Positions 1 to 6,333 of a DNA stretch of 11,370 nucleotides are shown piece after piece. The stretch spans positions 1-11,370 of the forward strand of contig JAJZAG010000093.1 of NCBI GenBank assembly GCA_021799555.1. Direction: 5' to 3'. Source of the DNA: Deltaproteobacteria bacterium. Its GTDB lineage: Bacteria > Desulfobacterota > Binatia > Binatales > Binataceae. The notes beneath the pieces are model-generated. The model was not told where the DNA came from, made no database searches, and saw nothing but the letters and a program-made list of their open reading frames with translations. Position numbers and translations under genes: made by a program. The stretch's first letter is position 1, and each line of letters starts with the position of its first letter.

Positions 1-367
1 CACGCAAGCGCGCGTGCCGCCCGCCCTCGTCGCACAGGCGCGCGGCGATCCGCGCGTGGCGCGGCTAGCGCGGCGGATAACCGATCGCTTGTTTACGCGG
101 ATCGGCGCGCGGCCAGGGTTGTTCAATGAATGGATGGTGCCGCTTGGGGCGATCGAGGGCGCCGCCAATCGGATTCGCTACGGCGCGCAACGCGGTCTGC
201 GTCCGAGCGTCGATGATTGGGAGTTTTTCCCGCTGCCGCGCGGCCTCTATCCGCTCTACTGGATAATCCGCCCGTTCCGCCTGCTCGCAGCTCACGGGCC
301 GCGTCTGTTTTCCGGCGCTGCGCGCGCGAATGACTCCGCGCGCAAGCGCGCTGCGGTTCGCGAATGA
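1..367 (+). CDS. Nucleotidyltransferase-like protein (NTP_transf_5 type), C-terminal part
   Basis: The reading frame is open from base 2, so the gene starts before the window and about 122 C-terminal residues are visible. The segment with RIRYGAQRGLRPSVDDWEFF followed by PLPRGLYPLYWIIRPFRLL resembles the C-terminal tail of the uncharacterised nucleotidyltransferase family PF14907, as I recall it: a basic RLRY-like stretch, a PSxDDW motif, then LPLP and a YWxxRPxRLL segment. The catalytic GSxxxD-type region would lie upstream and cannot be checked. The stop codon overlaps the start of the ABC exporter gene as ATGA, so the two are probably translationally coupled. Family members are known from lasso-peptide and HprK-like/PqqD-like peptide clusters, where their role is not fully settled. 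The family call rests on motif memory, not a search; another polymerase-beta-fold protein is possible. Confidence 0.6.
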   Translation, partial: TQARVPPALVAQARGDPRVARLARRITDRLFTRIGARPGLFNEWMVPLGAIEGAANRIRYGAQRGLRPSVDDWEFFPLPRGLYPLYWIIRPFRLLAAHGPRLFSGAARANDSARKRAAVRE

Positions 368-2154
368 GCCGTACGCTCATTCAATTCGCGCGTGCGCTCG
401 CCGGTCAGGCGCGATGGCGCGCGATGGCGGCGCTTGGGCTGATGATCGCCTTTTCACTGACCGAGGGCGTCGGTGTCCTGATGCTGTTTCCGCTGCTGCA
501 GGTCGCGGGGATCAATTTGACGAATCAGGGCGGGGCGGGGCGGCTCGCACGCATGGCTGCGGCGGGTTTCGCCGCTGTGGGACTTAAGCCGTCGCTTCCG
601 CTTCTGCTCGTGATCTTCGTGGTCCTGATCGGTTTGCGAACCTTTCTGGGCCGGATGCAAAGCGACGCGATGTATCTGGCCGAACAGCACTTCGAGGTCG
701 GATTGCGGCTGCGTCTGTACCGGGCGATTTCGCGCGCGAACTGGCTCTACCTGTCGCGTGCGCGCACGTCGGATTTCGTGCACGCGCTGTCCACGGAGCT
801 GGCCAGAGCGGGGCAGGCCGCGTTCGACCTGATGCTGCTTGCCGCCGACTTGATTTTGACCGCGCTCTACCTGTTGATTGCGTTCCGGCTCGCACCGGCG
901 ATGACGGCGATTGTGCTCGGATGCGGCGGCGCGCTGGCGGCGGCGATGCGCGGGCGCACGCGCGAGATTCATCAGTCGGGCGAGGAGATTTCAGCATCGA
1001 TCAATTCGTTGTTTGCCGCGATGACGGGGCATCTTGAAAACTTAAAGCTCGCCAAGGCCTACGGCGCGGAGGCGCGCAATTACGCGATGTTCGCGGAACT
1101 GACGCGCGAGGTCGAGGGGGCCAATATCGCGGCGCAGCGGCATCAGACGGCCGCGTCGGCGTGGTTCGAGCTCGGATCGGCGGTTATTCTCGGCGCGGTG
1201 TTGTATGTCGCGGTTGGCGCGCTGAGGGTTGCGCCGGCGGCGATTCTGATTCTGCTGGTGCTCTTCGCGCGCGTGATGCCGCGGTTTCTCGCGGCGCTGC
1301 AGCGCTGGCATTCGCTGGTCAACACCGTGCCGGCATTCGCGAATCTCACGGCGATGGAAAGCCGCTTCACCGCCGCCGCCGAACCGGAGCCGGCCGAAGG
1401 CGGGCCGCCGCTTGAGTTGCGCCGCGAGATCTCGCTCGACCAGGTAAGTTTCGCGTACACGCCCGAGGCGCCGGTATTGAGCTCGATCAGCGCCGTAATA
1501 CCGGCCGGGCAAATCGTCGCGATCGTCGGTCAGACGGGCGCGGGCAAGAGCACGCTTGCCGATCTGGCGATGGGTCTGATCGCGCCGGATTCGGGGCGTA
1601 TCGCGATCGACGGAGTGCCGCTCGAGGCGGTTTGGATCGCGAGATGGCGCGAACGGATCGGCTACGCGGCATCGGACACGTTTTTGTTTCACGGTTCGAT
1701 TCGCGACAATCTGCTCTGGGCGCGGCCCGACGCCTCCGACGGCGATCTGCGCGAGGCGCTCGAGGCCGCGGCGGCCGCGCAGTTCGTCGCCGCCTTGCCG
1801 GACGGTCTTGGCACTATCGTCGGGGATCGCGGCGTGACGCTTTCGCAGGGCGAGCGCCAGCGCCTCTCGATCGCGCGCGCGTGGCTGCGAAGACCGCGCC
1901 TGATGGTCCTCGACGAGGCGACCAACAGCCTCGACTCGGAGACGGAGGCGCGGATTTTTGAGGCGCTTGAGCGGCGGCGCGGCGACTTGACCGTGGTCAT
2001 GATCGCGCATCGATTGTCAACGATTCGCCGCGCCGATTTGATCTACGTGATCGAAGATGGCCGGATCGTCGAGTACGGCACGTGGAACGATTTGGTTGCC
2101 CGCGGCGACGGGCGCTTCCACGCGCTTTGCGAGGCGCAGGCGCTCTCAGGATGA
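364..2154 (+). CDS. ABC exporter half-transporter (fused membrane and ATPase domains)
   Basis: The 596-residue protein has the usual length of a type IV ABC exporter half-transporter, which acts as a dimer in the inner membrane. Residues about 1-330 form the membrane domain, with hydrophobic segments near 20-48, 78-95, 155-195 and 268-305. Residues about 350-596 form the ATPase: A-loop Tyr365, Walker A GQTGAGKS at 389-396, signature LSQGE at 493-497 followed by RQRLSIARA, Walker B LMVLDE at 513-518 with catalytic Glu518, and H-loop His549. The Q-loop is unusual: IGYAASD at 432-438 has Ser437 where most exporters have Gln. There is no N-terminal C39 peptidase domain. The ATG overlaps the stop of the upstream nucleotidyltransferase-like gene. 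By context it may export the product of a cluster lying upstream of the window; a lipid or drug exporter is also possible. Confidence 0.93.
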   Translation: MSRTLIQFARALAGQARWRAMAALGLMIAFSLTEGVGVLMLFPLLQVAGINLTNQGGAGRLARMAAAGFAAVGLKPSLPLLLVIFVVLIGLRTFLGRMQSDAMYLAEQHFEVGLRLRLYRAISRANWLYLSRARTSDFVHALSTELARAGQAAFDLMLLAADLILTALYLLIAFRLAPAMTAIVLGCGGALAAAMRGRTREIHQSGEEISASINSLFAAMTGHLENLKLAKAYGAEARNYAMFAELTREVEGANIAAQRHQTAASAWFELGSAVILGAVLYVAVGALRVAPAAILILLVLFARVMPRFLAALQRWHSLVNTVPAFANLTAMESRFTAAAEPEPAEGGPPLELRREISLDQVSFAYTPEAPVLSSISAVIPAGQIVAIVGQTGAGKSTLADLAMGLIAPDSGRIAIDGVPLEAVWIARWRERIGYAASDTFLFHGSIRDNLLWARPDASDGDLREALEAAAAAQFVAALPDGLGTIVGDRGVTLSQGERQRLSIARAWLRRPRLMVLDEATNSLDSETEARIFEALERRRGDLTVVMIAHRLSTIRRADLIYVIEDGRIVEYGTWNDLVARGDGRFHALCEAQALSG

Positions 2155-2257
2155 AACCGGCGCGGCGGATTGTTTGGGCTATCGGGTGAAGCGACCCCGG
2201 ACAGCCGGGTGCTGAACGACCCGGGCGGGCGCCCAAAGTCGCTCGTACAGAGGTTCC
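2155..2257. other. Convergent intergenic spacer with nested inverted repeats
   Basis: This short spacer separates the ABC exporter from the convergent DUF4239 gene. A perfect 7-base inverted repeat, TTTGGGC at 2173-2179 and GCCCAAA at 2231-2237, encloses a 5-bp hairpin, CCCGG-ACAG-CCGGG, at 2196-2209. Such a structure could slow or end transcription from both sides, but neither side has a U-tract. It is not a standard intrinsic terminator, and in GC-rich DNA such repeats can occur by chance. Confidence 0.22.
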
Positions 2258-3166
2258 CTAATGTCCGATCATCTTGAACCGCGATGAACCGTGGCGGAGT
2301 TGGCTGCCTGAGCCGGGCAGTGGCGCGGCGGGGGCAGGCGGCGCGTTCGGGGCCGAAGGCGCTGTCGTTGCGACTGGAAACTTCAGGTCGCGCCACGATC
2401 GTTCGGTCTTTATGAAAGCGTCGGGAGAAACGCTGACTTCGCCTCGAAACGGCCAATCGAGCGCGACAATCAGAACGACCACCAGCGCAAGCGAAGTCGA
2501 AACCGCCGCCGTGGTGATCAGGTGCATCCGGAAATCATGGAAGCCGAACAGATATGTGTACCCGATCGTGAGCGCGCCGCCGAGGAAGATGATCCACCAG
2601 ATAACGTCGGGGATATGACCCTGCGCGGCCGAGAGCCTGCTGCTGCGCGCGCTGTAAAGCATGTTCAGGGTCTTGAGCAACTCGGCCTGGATCACGGCTT
2701 CGCCGCGGCTCTGCGGCTGCATCGTGACGATCGCGCTGTGCACCGTGCGCAGCGGCTCCCATCCCTTGGTCGGCAGATTGCCGGCCTGTTGCTGCGGCCA
2801 TTCCTGGTTGACGACGGTGTTAACGTAGTCGGTGATTGCGGTGCGGATCTGCTGGCCCATGCTCGCCGGAAGTCCCTGCGTGTCGCGATAGATGCTGCCG
2901 ACGCAATCGGCCTCGTGGTCCACGAGGTCTTCGGCATTGGAAAAAGATTGCCAGGTCGCGATCGCTATGAAGGCGAGGAGCACCGCGTAGGTGACGCTGA
3001 TTACGGCCACCGTGAAACCGGTCAGATCGTTGTGGGCACGGCGCACGTCAACGTGAATCGAACGGTGAAAGATCGCGAGGCCCAGGCACGCGGCGCCGTC
3101 GAGCAGCAGGACGAGAATTGTTCCCCAAAGCCAGGTGGGCGAGCCGTATATGAAATCGAGGATCAT
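2258..3166 (-). CDS. DUF4239 (bestrophin-like) integral membrane protein
   Basis: The 302-residue protein has two N-terminal membrane helices (about 11-33 and 49-71), a central mostly soluble region of about 110 residues, and two further helices (about 187-207 and 217-238). This 2+2 arrangement, the central AxxxxSIYRDTQGLP-like segment, the EWP motif near 122-124, and the DWPFRGEVSVSP segment just after the last helix are typical of DUF4239 proteins. NCBI describes these as having a bestrophin-like domain; ion-channel activity is not shown for the family in general. Residues about 264-290 are rich in Pro and Ala and look like a disordered tail. The ATG at 3164-3166 has only a weak upstream ribosome-binding site. 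The gene lies 53 bases downstream of the tRNA-Leu on the same strand, so readthrough from the tRNA promoter is possible. Confidence 0.8.
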   Translation of the reverse strand: MILDFIYGSPTWLWGTILVLLLDGAACLGLAIFHRSIHVDVRRAHNDLTGFTVAVISVTYAVLLAFIAIATWQSFSNAEDLVDHEADCVGSIYRDTQGLPASMGQQIRTAITDYVNTVVNQEWPQQQAGNLPTKGWEPLRTVHSAIVTMQPQSRGEAVIQAELLKTLNMLYSARSSRLSAAQGHIPDVIWWIIFLGGALTIGYTYLFGFHDFRMHLITTAAVSTSLALVVVLIVALDWPFRGEVSVSPDAFIKTERSWRDLKFPVATTAPSAPNAPPAPAAPLPGSGSQLRHGSSRFKMIGH

Positions 3167-3219
3167 TGGAGACCGACCATAATGGGCGTGTTCATCCTTG
3201 ACAGCGTCCGTCGCGCGGA

Positions 3220-3303
3220 TGGTGCGAGAGGGGGGACTTGAACCCCCACGCCTTGCGGCACTGGATCCTAAGTCCAGCGCGTCTGCCGTTCCGCCACTCT
3301 CGC
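3220..3303 (-). tRNA. tRNA-Leu (anticodon UAG)
   Basis: Read on the minus strand, the acceptor arms GCGAGAG (3297-3303) and CTCTCGC (3224-3230) pair over 7 bp, followed by the discriminator A and an encoded CCA. The anticodon stem-loop is CTGGA-CTTAGGA-TCCAG, giving anticodon TAG, which reads the leucine codon CUA and probably other CUN codons. The T arm has a GGGGG stem with a TTCAAGT loop. A long variable arm (TGCCGCAAGGCG region) marks it as a class II tRNA, as expected for leucine. Total length is 84 with CCA. No integrase or duplicated tRNA end is visible nearby. Confidence 0.97.
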
Positions 3304-3331
3304 CCGGAATCGTGAATCAGCGGAAACTCAA

Positions 3332-3358
3332 ATTATTGGAAGCGCGGGAGCTTTTGAA
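3332..3358 (-). promoter_or_regulatory. Weak candidate promoter for tRNA-Leu
   Basis: On the minus strand, TTCAAA (3353-3358) and AATAAT (3332-3337) are separated by 15 bases and end about 28 bases before the tRNA 5' end. The spacing is shorter than ideal and the -35 is poor. It is offered because this is the most AT-rich stretch upstream of the tRNA. Confidence 0.22.
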
Positions 3359-3418
3359 GAGACCCGTCCGGCCAGTGCGGCACGCGACTTGGCGCCGTTG
3401 CTGTGATAAAGTTGTGAG

Positions 3419-4537
3419 ATGCAGATCAGGAAAATTCTCCGCACCCAATGGCGCAACCGAATTGATTGCGAGAGCCGACGCTTGCGCCCGGCTCTGCTTG
3501 TGACGATAGCTGCAATCGCTCCGATCGCGAGCGTCGCTGCACTCTGCAGCGGTGCGCTCGCCGGGCAATCCGCGCAAAGCGGTACAGTCGTTGCGACAGT
3601 CGGCGCGCATAAGATCACCCAGGCCGAGGTTGACGCGAAGATCAAACCGCAGATGGCGGCGCTTGAGGGCAAGATTTACGATCTCAAGCACGATGCGATC
3701 GAATCGCTCGCCGACGACTACCTGCTCGAGCAGGCGGCTGCGCGCGAGCATATGAGCGTCGACGCGTATACGCAAAAATACATCACCGGCGCGACGCCCA
3801 AGGTCACCGACGCCGAGGCGAAGAAATATTTTGACGCGCACAAGGGCAACAGCACAGTCGCATACGCGCAGATAAGGGACCGGCTGATCGGGCTGTTGCA
3901 AAGCCAGCGCGATCAAGAGCATCGCGACAAGGTGCTCGCGGCCTTGCGCAAGCGCGAACCGCTCAACATCATGCTCAAGCCGCCGCGCACGCAAGTCGCG
4001 ACCGCGGGGCGTCCTGCGCTTGGTCCAGCCAACGCGCCGGTCACGATTATCGAGTTCTCGGATTTCCAGTGCCCGTTTTGCGGGCGCGCCGAGCCGACCG
4101 TCACGGAAATTATCAAGAAGTACGGCGATAAGGTGCGTTTCGTATATGTCGATTTCCCGCTGCCTATGCATAACCACGCGCTTGACGCCGCCAAGGCCGG
4201 GCAGTGCGCCGCGGAGCAGGGCAAATTCTGGCCCTACCACGATCAGCTATTCGCCGATCAATCAAAACTGGCGCCCGCCGATTTGAAGGCGACGGCGAAA
4301 AAGGTCGGACTCAATACGGCCAAGTTTAATGCCTGCTTCGATCAGGCCAAGACCGAGCCGATCGTCGCCGGTGAACTCGCGCAAGGCAAGACGCTCGGAA
4401 TCGACGGGACACCGACGTTCTACGTCAACGGCCGCCAGCTCGTTGGTGCGCAGCCGATCGACAGCTTCACCCAGGTGATCGACAGCGAACTGGCCGCCCA
4501 AGGCGAGCACGGCGCCAAACAGGCGCGCGCGAACTGA
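3419..4537 (+). CDS. Exported DsbA-family thiol oxidoreductase with SurA-type N-terminal region
   Basis: The 372-residue protein starts with a basic stretch and a hydrophobic segment (about 24-48) that looks like a signal peptide ending near ALAG; it should act in the periplasm. Residues about 55-142 resemble the helical SurA_N chaperone region (VATVGAHKITQAEVDAKI, then helices rich in Leu and Glu); no rotamase domain follows. Residues about 200-360 form a DsbA/Thioredoxin_4 domain: FSDFQCPFC with the redox pair Cys218-Cys221, the family segment EQGKFWPYHDQLF at 266-278, and the cis-Pro motif GTPTFYVNG with Pro332. Two more cysteines, Cys263 and Cys306, occur where BdbD-like family members often have them. 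It probably oxidises or isomerises disulfides in exported proteins, perhaps holding unfolded clients through the N-terminal part. It is monocistronic by layout. No DsbB or VKOR partner is nearby. Confidence 0.88.
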   Translation: MQIRKILRTQWRNRIDCESRRLRPALLVTIAAIAPIASVAALCSGALAGQSAQSGTVVATVGAHKITQAEVDAKIKPQMAALEGKIYDLKHDAIESLADDYLLEQAAAREHMSVDAYTQKYITGATPKVTDAEAKKYFDAHKGNSTVAYAQIRDRLIGLLQSQRDQEHRDKVLAALRKREPLNIMLKPPRTQVATAGRPALGPANAPVTIIEFSDFQCPFCGRAEPTVTEIIKKYGDKVRFVYVDFPLPMHNHALDAAKAGQCAAEQGKFWPYHDQLFADQSKLAPADLKATAKKVGLNTAKFNACFDQAKTEPIVAGELAQGKTLGIDGTPTFYVNGRQLVGAQPIDSFTQVIDSELAAQGEHGAKQARAN

Positions 4538-4591
4538 CCCGGGTTGCGCAAGGAAACTTACCAACCGTTTGATTAGTGGAATCAGGCGATG

Positions 4592-4634
4592 GAGCGCGGC
4601 GCTCTTGCAACAAGGGGCCCATTGCCCGTAACAT
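4592..4634 (+). promoter_or_regulatory. Candidate sigma-70-type promoter of the SCP2-like/di-iron unit
   Basis: TTGCAA (4605-4610) and TAACAT (4629-4634) are separated by 18 bases, a reasonable housekeeping-type spacing, placing the start of transcription near 4641. Directly before the -35 lies the dyad GAGCGC-G-GCGCTC (4592-4604), which could be a regulator site or a minor hairpin at the end of the DsbA-like gene. The promoter sits in the only sizeable gap (161 bases) before the unit. It is predicted by eye only. Confidence 0.35.
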
Positions 4635-4651
4635 CGTCGGAACATGACGAT

Positions 4652-4670
4652 CGGTGAAGAATATTCACCG
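4652..4670 (+). promoter_or_regulatory. 19-bp dyad in the leader, candidate operator
   Basis: A perfect inverted repeat, CGGTGAA at 4652-4658 and TTCACCG at 4664-4670, is spaced by five bases (GAATA). It lies just downstream of the candidate promoter and 28 bases before the first start codon. Size and position fit the operator of a dimeric repressor (for example TetR- or GntR-like), though no regulator gene is in the window. The same bases could form a 7-bp RNA hairpin in the leader. Confidence 0.4.
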
Positions 4671-4698
4671 CAAACTCTCGCAGGGATACTGAATTTCA

Positions 4699-5139
4699 AT
4701 GGCAATCAGCTTTCCATCGACCGACTATTTTGAGGCCCTCAAGGGCAAGATGACGGCGCAGCAGGAGAAATTTCGCCGCCTGGGCTTTATCGACACGACT
4801 TTCGGGGTCAAGGTCGGCAACAATGGCAAGGCCCGCAATTTCGTGCTCGAGTTCGAGGTCTTCGACCTCAAGAATGTGCGCGAGGTTGACGCGATCGATC
4901 TGAAGAAGGTCGATTTCATGATCGAGGGCGATGCCAGAGTCTGGCGCGAGATGATCGAGAATATCCATCGCAACGGCGAAGCAGACTCTTCGCACGATCT
5001 GAACACGCTCGCGCATTTCGGCGAACAGTTGAAGATCGTATACGACGACCCCGACGGCCACGACAAACTCTACCGGTTCATGGAATCGATCCAGAAGTTC
5101 TTCGACCTATCGAGTCAGGTCGAAGTCAGCTTCAGTTGA
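4699..5139 (+). CDS. SCP2-like (sterol-carrier-type) small protein
   Basis: This 146-residue soluble protein has no signal peptide. Its pattern recalls the SCP2/sterol-carrier fold: an N-terminal helix with DYFEALKGKM, strands around FGVKVG and FVLEFEVFDL, a VDFMIEGDARVWREMIENI segment (about 71-89), NGEAD at 92-96, and a C-terminal helix ending in SIQKFFDLS. SCP2-domain proteins bind lipids, sterols or fatty acyl-CoA in a hydrophobic tunnel. The ATG is the first after an in-frame stop and has AGGGA 12 bases upstream. It is the first gene of a three-gene unit and lies 39 bases before the di-iron gene. It may therefore hold or deliver the oxygenase substrate, or replace the small effector proteins used by bacterial multicomponent monooxygenases. 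The SCP2 assignment is by pattern only and is moderate. Confidence 0.55.
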   Translation: MAISFPSTDYFEALKGKMTAQQEKFRRLGFIDTTFGVKVGNNGKARNFVLEFEVFDLKNVREVDAIDLKKVDFMIEGDARVWREMIENIHRNGEADSSHDLNTLAHFGEQLKIVYDDPDGHDKLYRFMESIQKFFDLSSQVEVSFS

Positions 5140-5178
5140 TGATCGCGATCGCAATCAAGCAGCGGAGGCGCGGCTAGC

Positions 5179-6321
5179 ATGGCTTATCTTTCGACTACCA
5201 ATTACCTCGAGGACAAGGACTTCATCGACAAGTGGCTGTACACGATGAGGACCGGCGAGATGGATCTGTCGTGGATGAAGGCCGCGACCGAGAAGGTCAA
5301 GCCGCACGAGGCTAATTCACGCCGTGGCTTGACCTACCGCGATCTTGACCTCGGTAGCTATGGTTTCACCGGCGTGCCGGAAAAAGTGCGCGGCAATCGC
5401 TCCTACGCGCCGCGCGGCGCCGAGATACCGGCCGGCGTCCCGGACGCGCAGCCGTGGGTCTCGCGCAAGAGCGAGGTATGGGCGTTCAACACCGAGAGCT
5501 ACTACGAAGAAGCGGTCAGCCGCCAGTGGAATGTCACCACGGATATCCCTTGGGAGCGTCTGGACAGCGTCGAACTGCCCGAGACGATCGGGAAGGCGCT
5601 TTCGCAGTTGATGACCTTTCTCACCGAAGTGGAAATGATCGCGACTGATACGCCCGCGATGTGGCTGCCGAGGCTCAATCCCGATTTTATCGAAGTCAAG
5701 GCGTTCATCGCCGCGCAGGCGATGGACGAGGCGCGCCACACCGAGGCGTTCCGCAAGCGAGCGCTGACGACGGGATGGGGCCTGATGAAGGCGAGTCCGG
5801 TCAACGAGATGGCGCTAAAGCATCTGCGCGACGCCGACTCGTTCAGCGAGATGTCGGTGGCGCTGCATCTGGTCGCCGAAGGCAACGTGCTGACGATGTT
5901 CCGGTTCAGCGAATATCTATCGCCGACCGACGTTGACAAGCGCATCTTCCGCCTCGTGATGCAGGACGAAGCGCGCCACGTCGGCTACGGAATGCAACAT
6001 TTCAAGTACGTGCTCGAAAACTTTCCCGAAAAGCGCGAAGTCCTGCACGCGCATCTCGACGAGGCCGAGAACATCTCGTTCGCCGGTTCGGCCGCAACCG
6101 AACTAACCGAGTCGTTCATCATTCTGGCGGGCGGCGGCCTCAAGAAGGAAAATATCGAGGAAGGCATCAAGATCACGACCAAGTTCAACCTGAAGCAAAT
6201 GGAAGAGCATTTCGAGCGGCTCGATAAGTGCGGGATGCCCGAGCGCAAACAGCGCTCGAAGCTCTATCAGATGTATGAGATGGGCAGGGCCGCCGCGGAA
6301 GCGGCCGGAATCAAGCTCTGA
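5179..6321 (+). CDS. Ferritin-like di-iron protein, probable catalytic oxygenase subunit
   Basis: The 380-residue cytoplasmic protein carries a full ferritin-like di-iron ligand set: Glu152 (or Glu150) in VEMIATD, the first ExxH at Glu184/His187 in DEARHTEAF, Glu234 in LVAEGNVL, and the second ExxH at Glu264/His267 in DEARHVGYG. The spacing of 30-32 residues within each half fits the fold shared by ribonucleotide reductase R2, sMMO alpha and PaaA. About 120 residues precede the bundle and contain the block RRGLTYRDLDLGSYGF near 48-63, shared with the next gene. It probably activates oxygen to hydroxylate or epoxidise an organic substrate; simple ferritin is unlikely given the length and the paired gene. 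GGAGG at 5164-5168 supports the ATG start. The subfamily is not one I can name, and no reductase is nearby. Confidence 0.82.
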   Translation: MAYLSTTNYLEDKDFIDKWLYTMRTGEMDLSWMKAATEKVKPHEANSRRGLTYRDLDLGSYGFTGVPEKVRGNRSYAPRGAEIPAGVPDAQPWVSRKSEVWAFNTESYYEEAVSRQWNVTTDIPWERLDSVELPETIGKALSQLMTFLTEVEMIATDTPAMWLPRLNPDFIEVKAFIAAQAMDEARHTEAFRKRALTTGWGLMKASPVNEMALKHLRDADSFSEMSVALHLVAEGNVLTMFRFSEYLSPTDVDKRIFRLVMQDEARHVGYGMQHFKYVLENFPEKREVLHAHLDEAENISFAGSAATELTESFIILAGGGLKKENIEEGIKITTKFNLKQMEEHFERLDKCGMPERKQRSKLYQMYEMGRAAAEAAGIKL

Positions 6322-6333
6322 GGTATTATCAGC

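Noticed and set aside
454..2010. Long minus-strand open frames opposite the ABC exporter
   Set aside because: They are Arg/Pro-rich reverse-strand shadows typical of GC-rich genes; the plus frame has all ABC motifs.
2950..2970. Recurrent TCGCGATCG/GCGATCGC-like palindromes across the window
   Set aside because: They occur at scattered coding positions and follow from frequent Ile-Ala and Arg-Ser type codon pairs in GC-rich genes; no regular spacing or intergenic clustering is visible.
2522..3241. 239-codon plus-strand frame opposite the DUF4239 gene
   Set aside because: It lacks membrane or domain pattern and runs into the tRNA-Leu; the minus frame has the expected helices and motifs.
3220..3303. 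tRNA-Leu as an integration site of a mobile element
   Set aside because: No integrase, transposase or duplicate of the tRNA 3' end is visible on either side.
3317..4240. 307-codon minus-strand frame opposite the DsbA-like gene
   Set aside because: It has no recognisable domain and is antisense to a gene with CPFC and cis-Pro motifs and a signal peptide.
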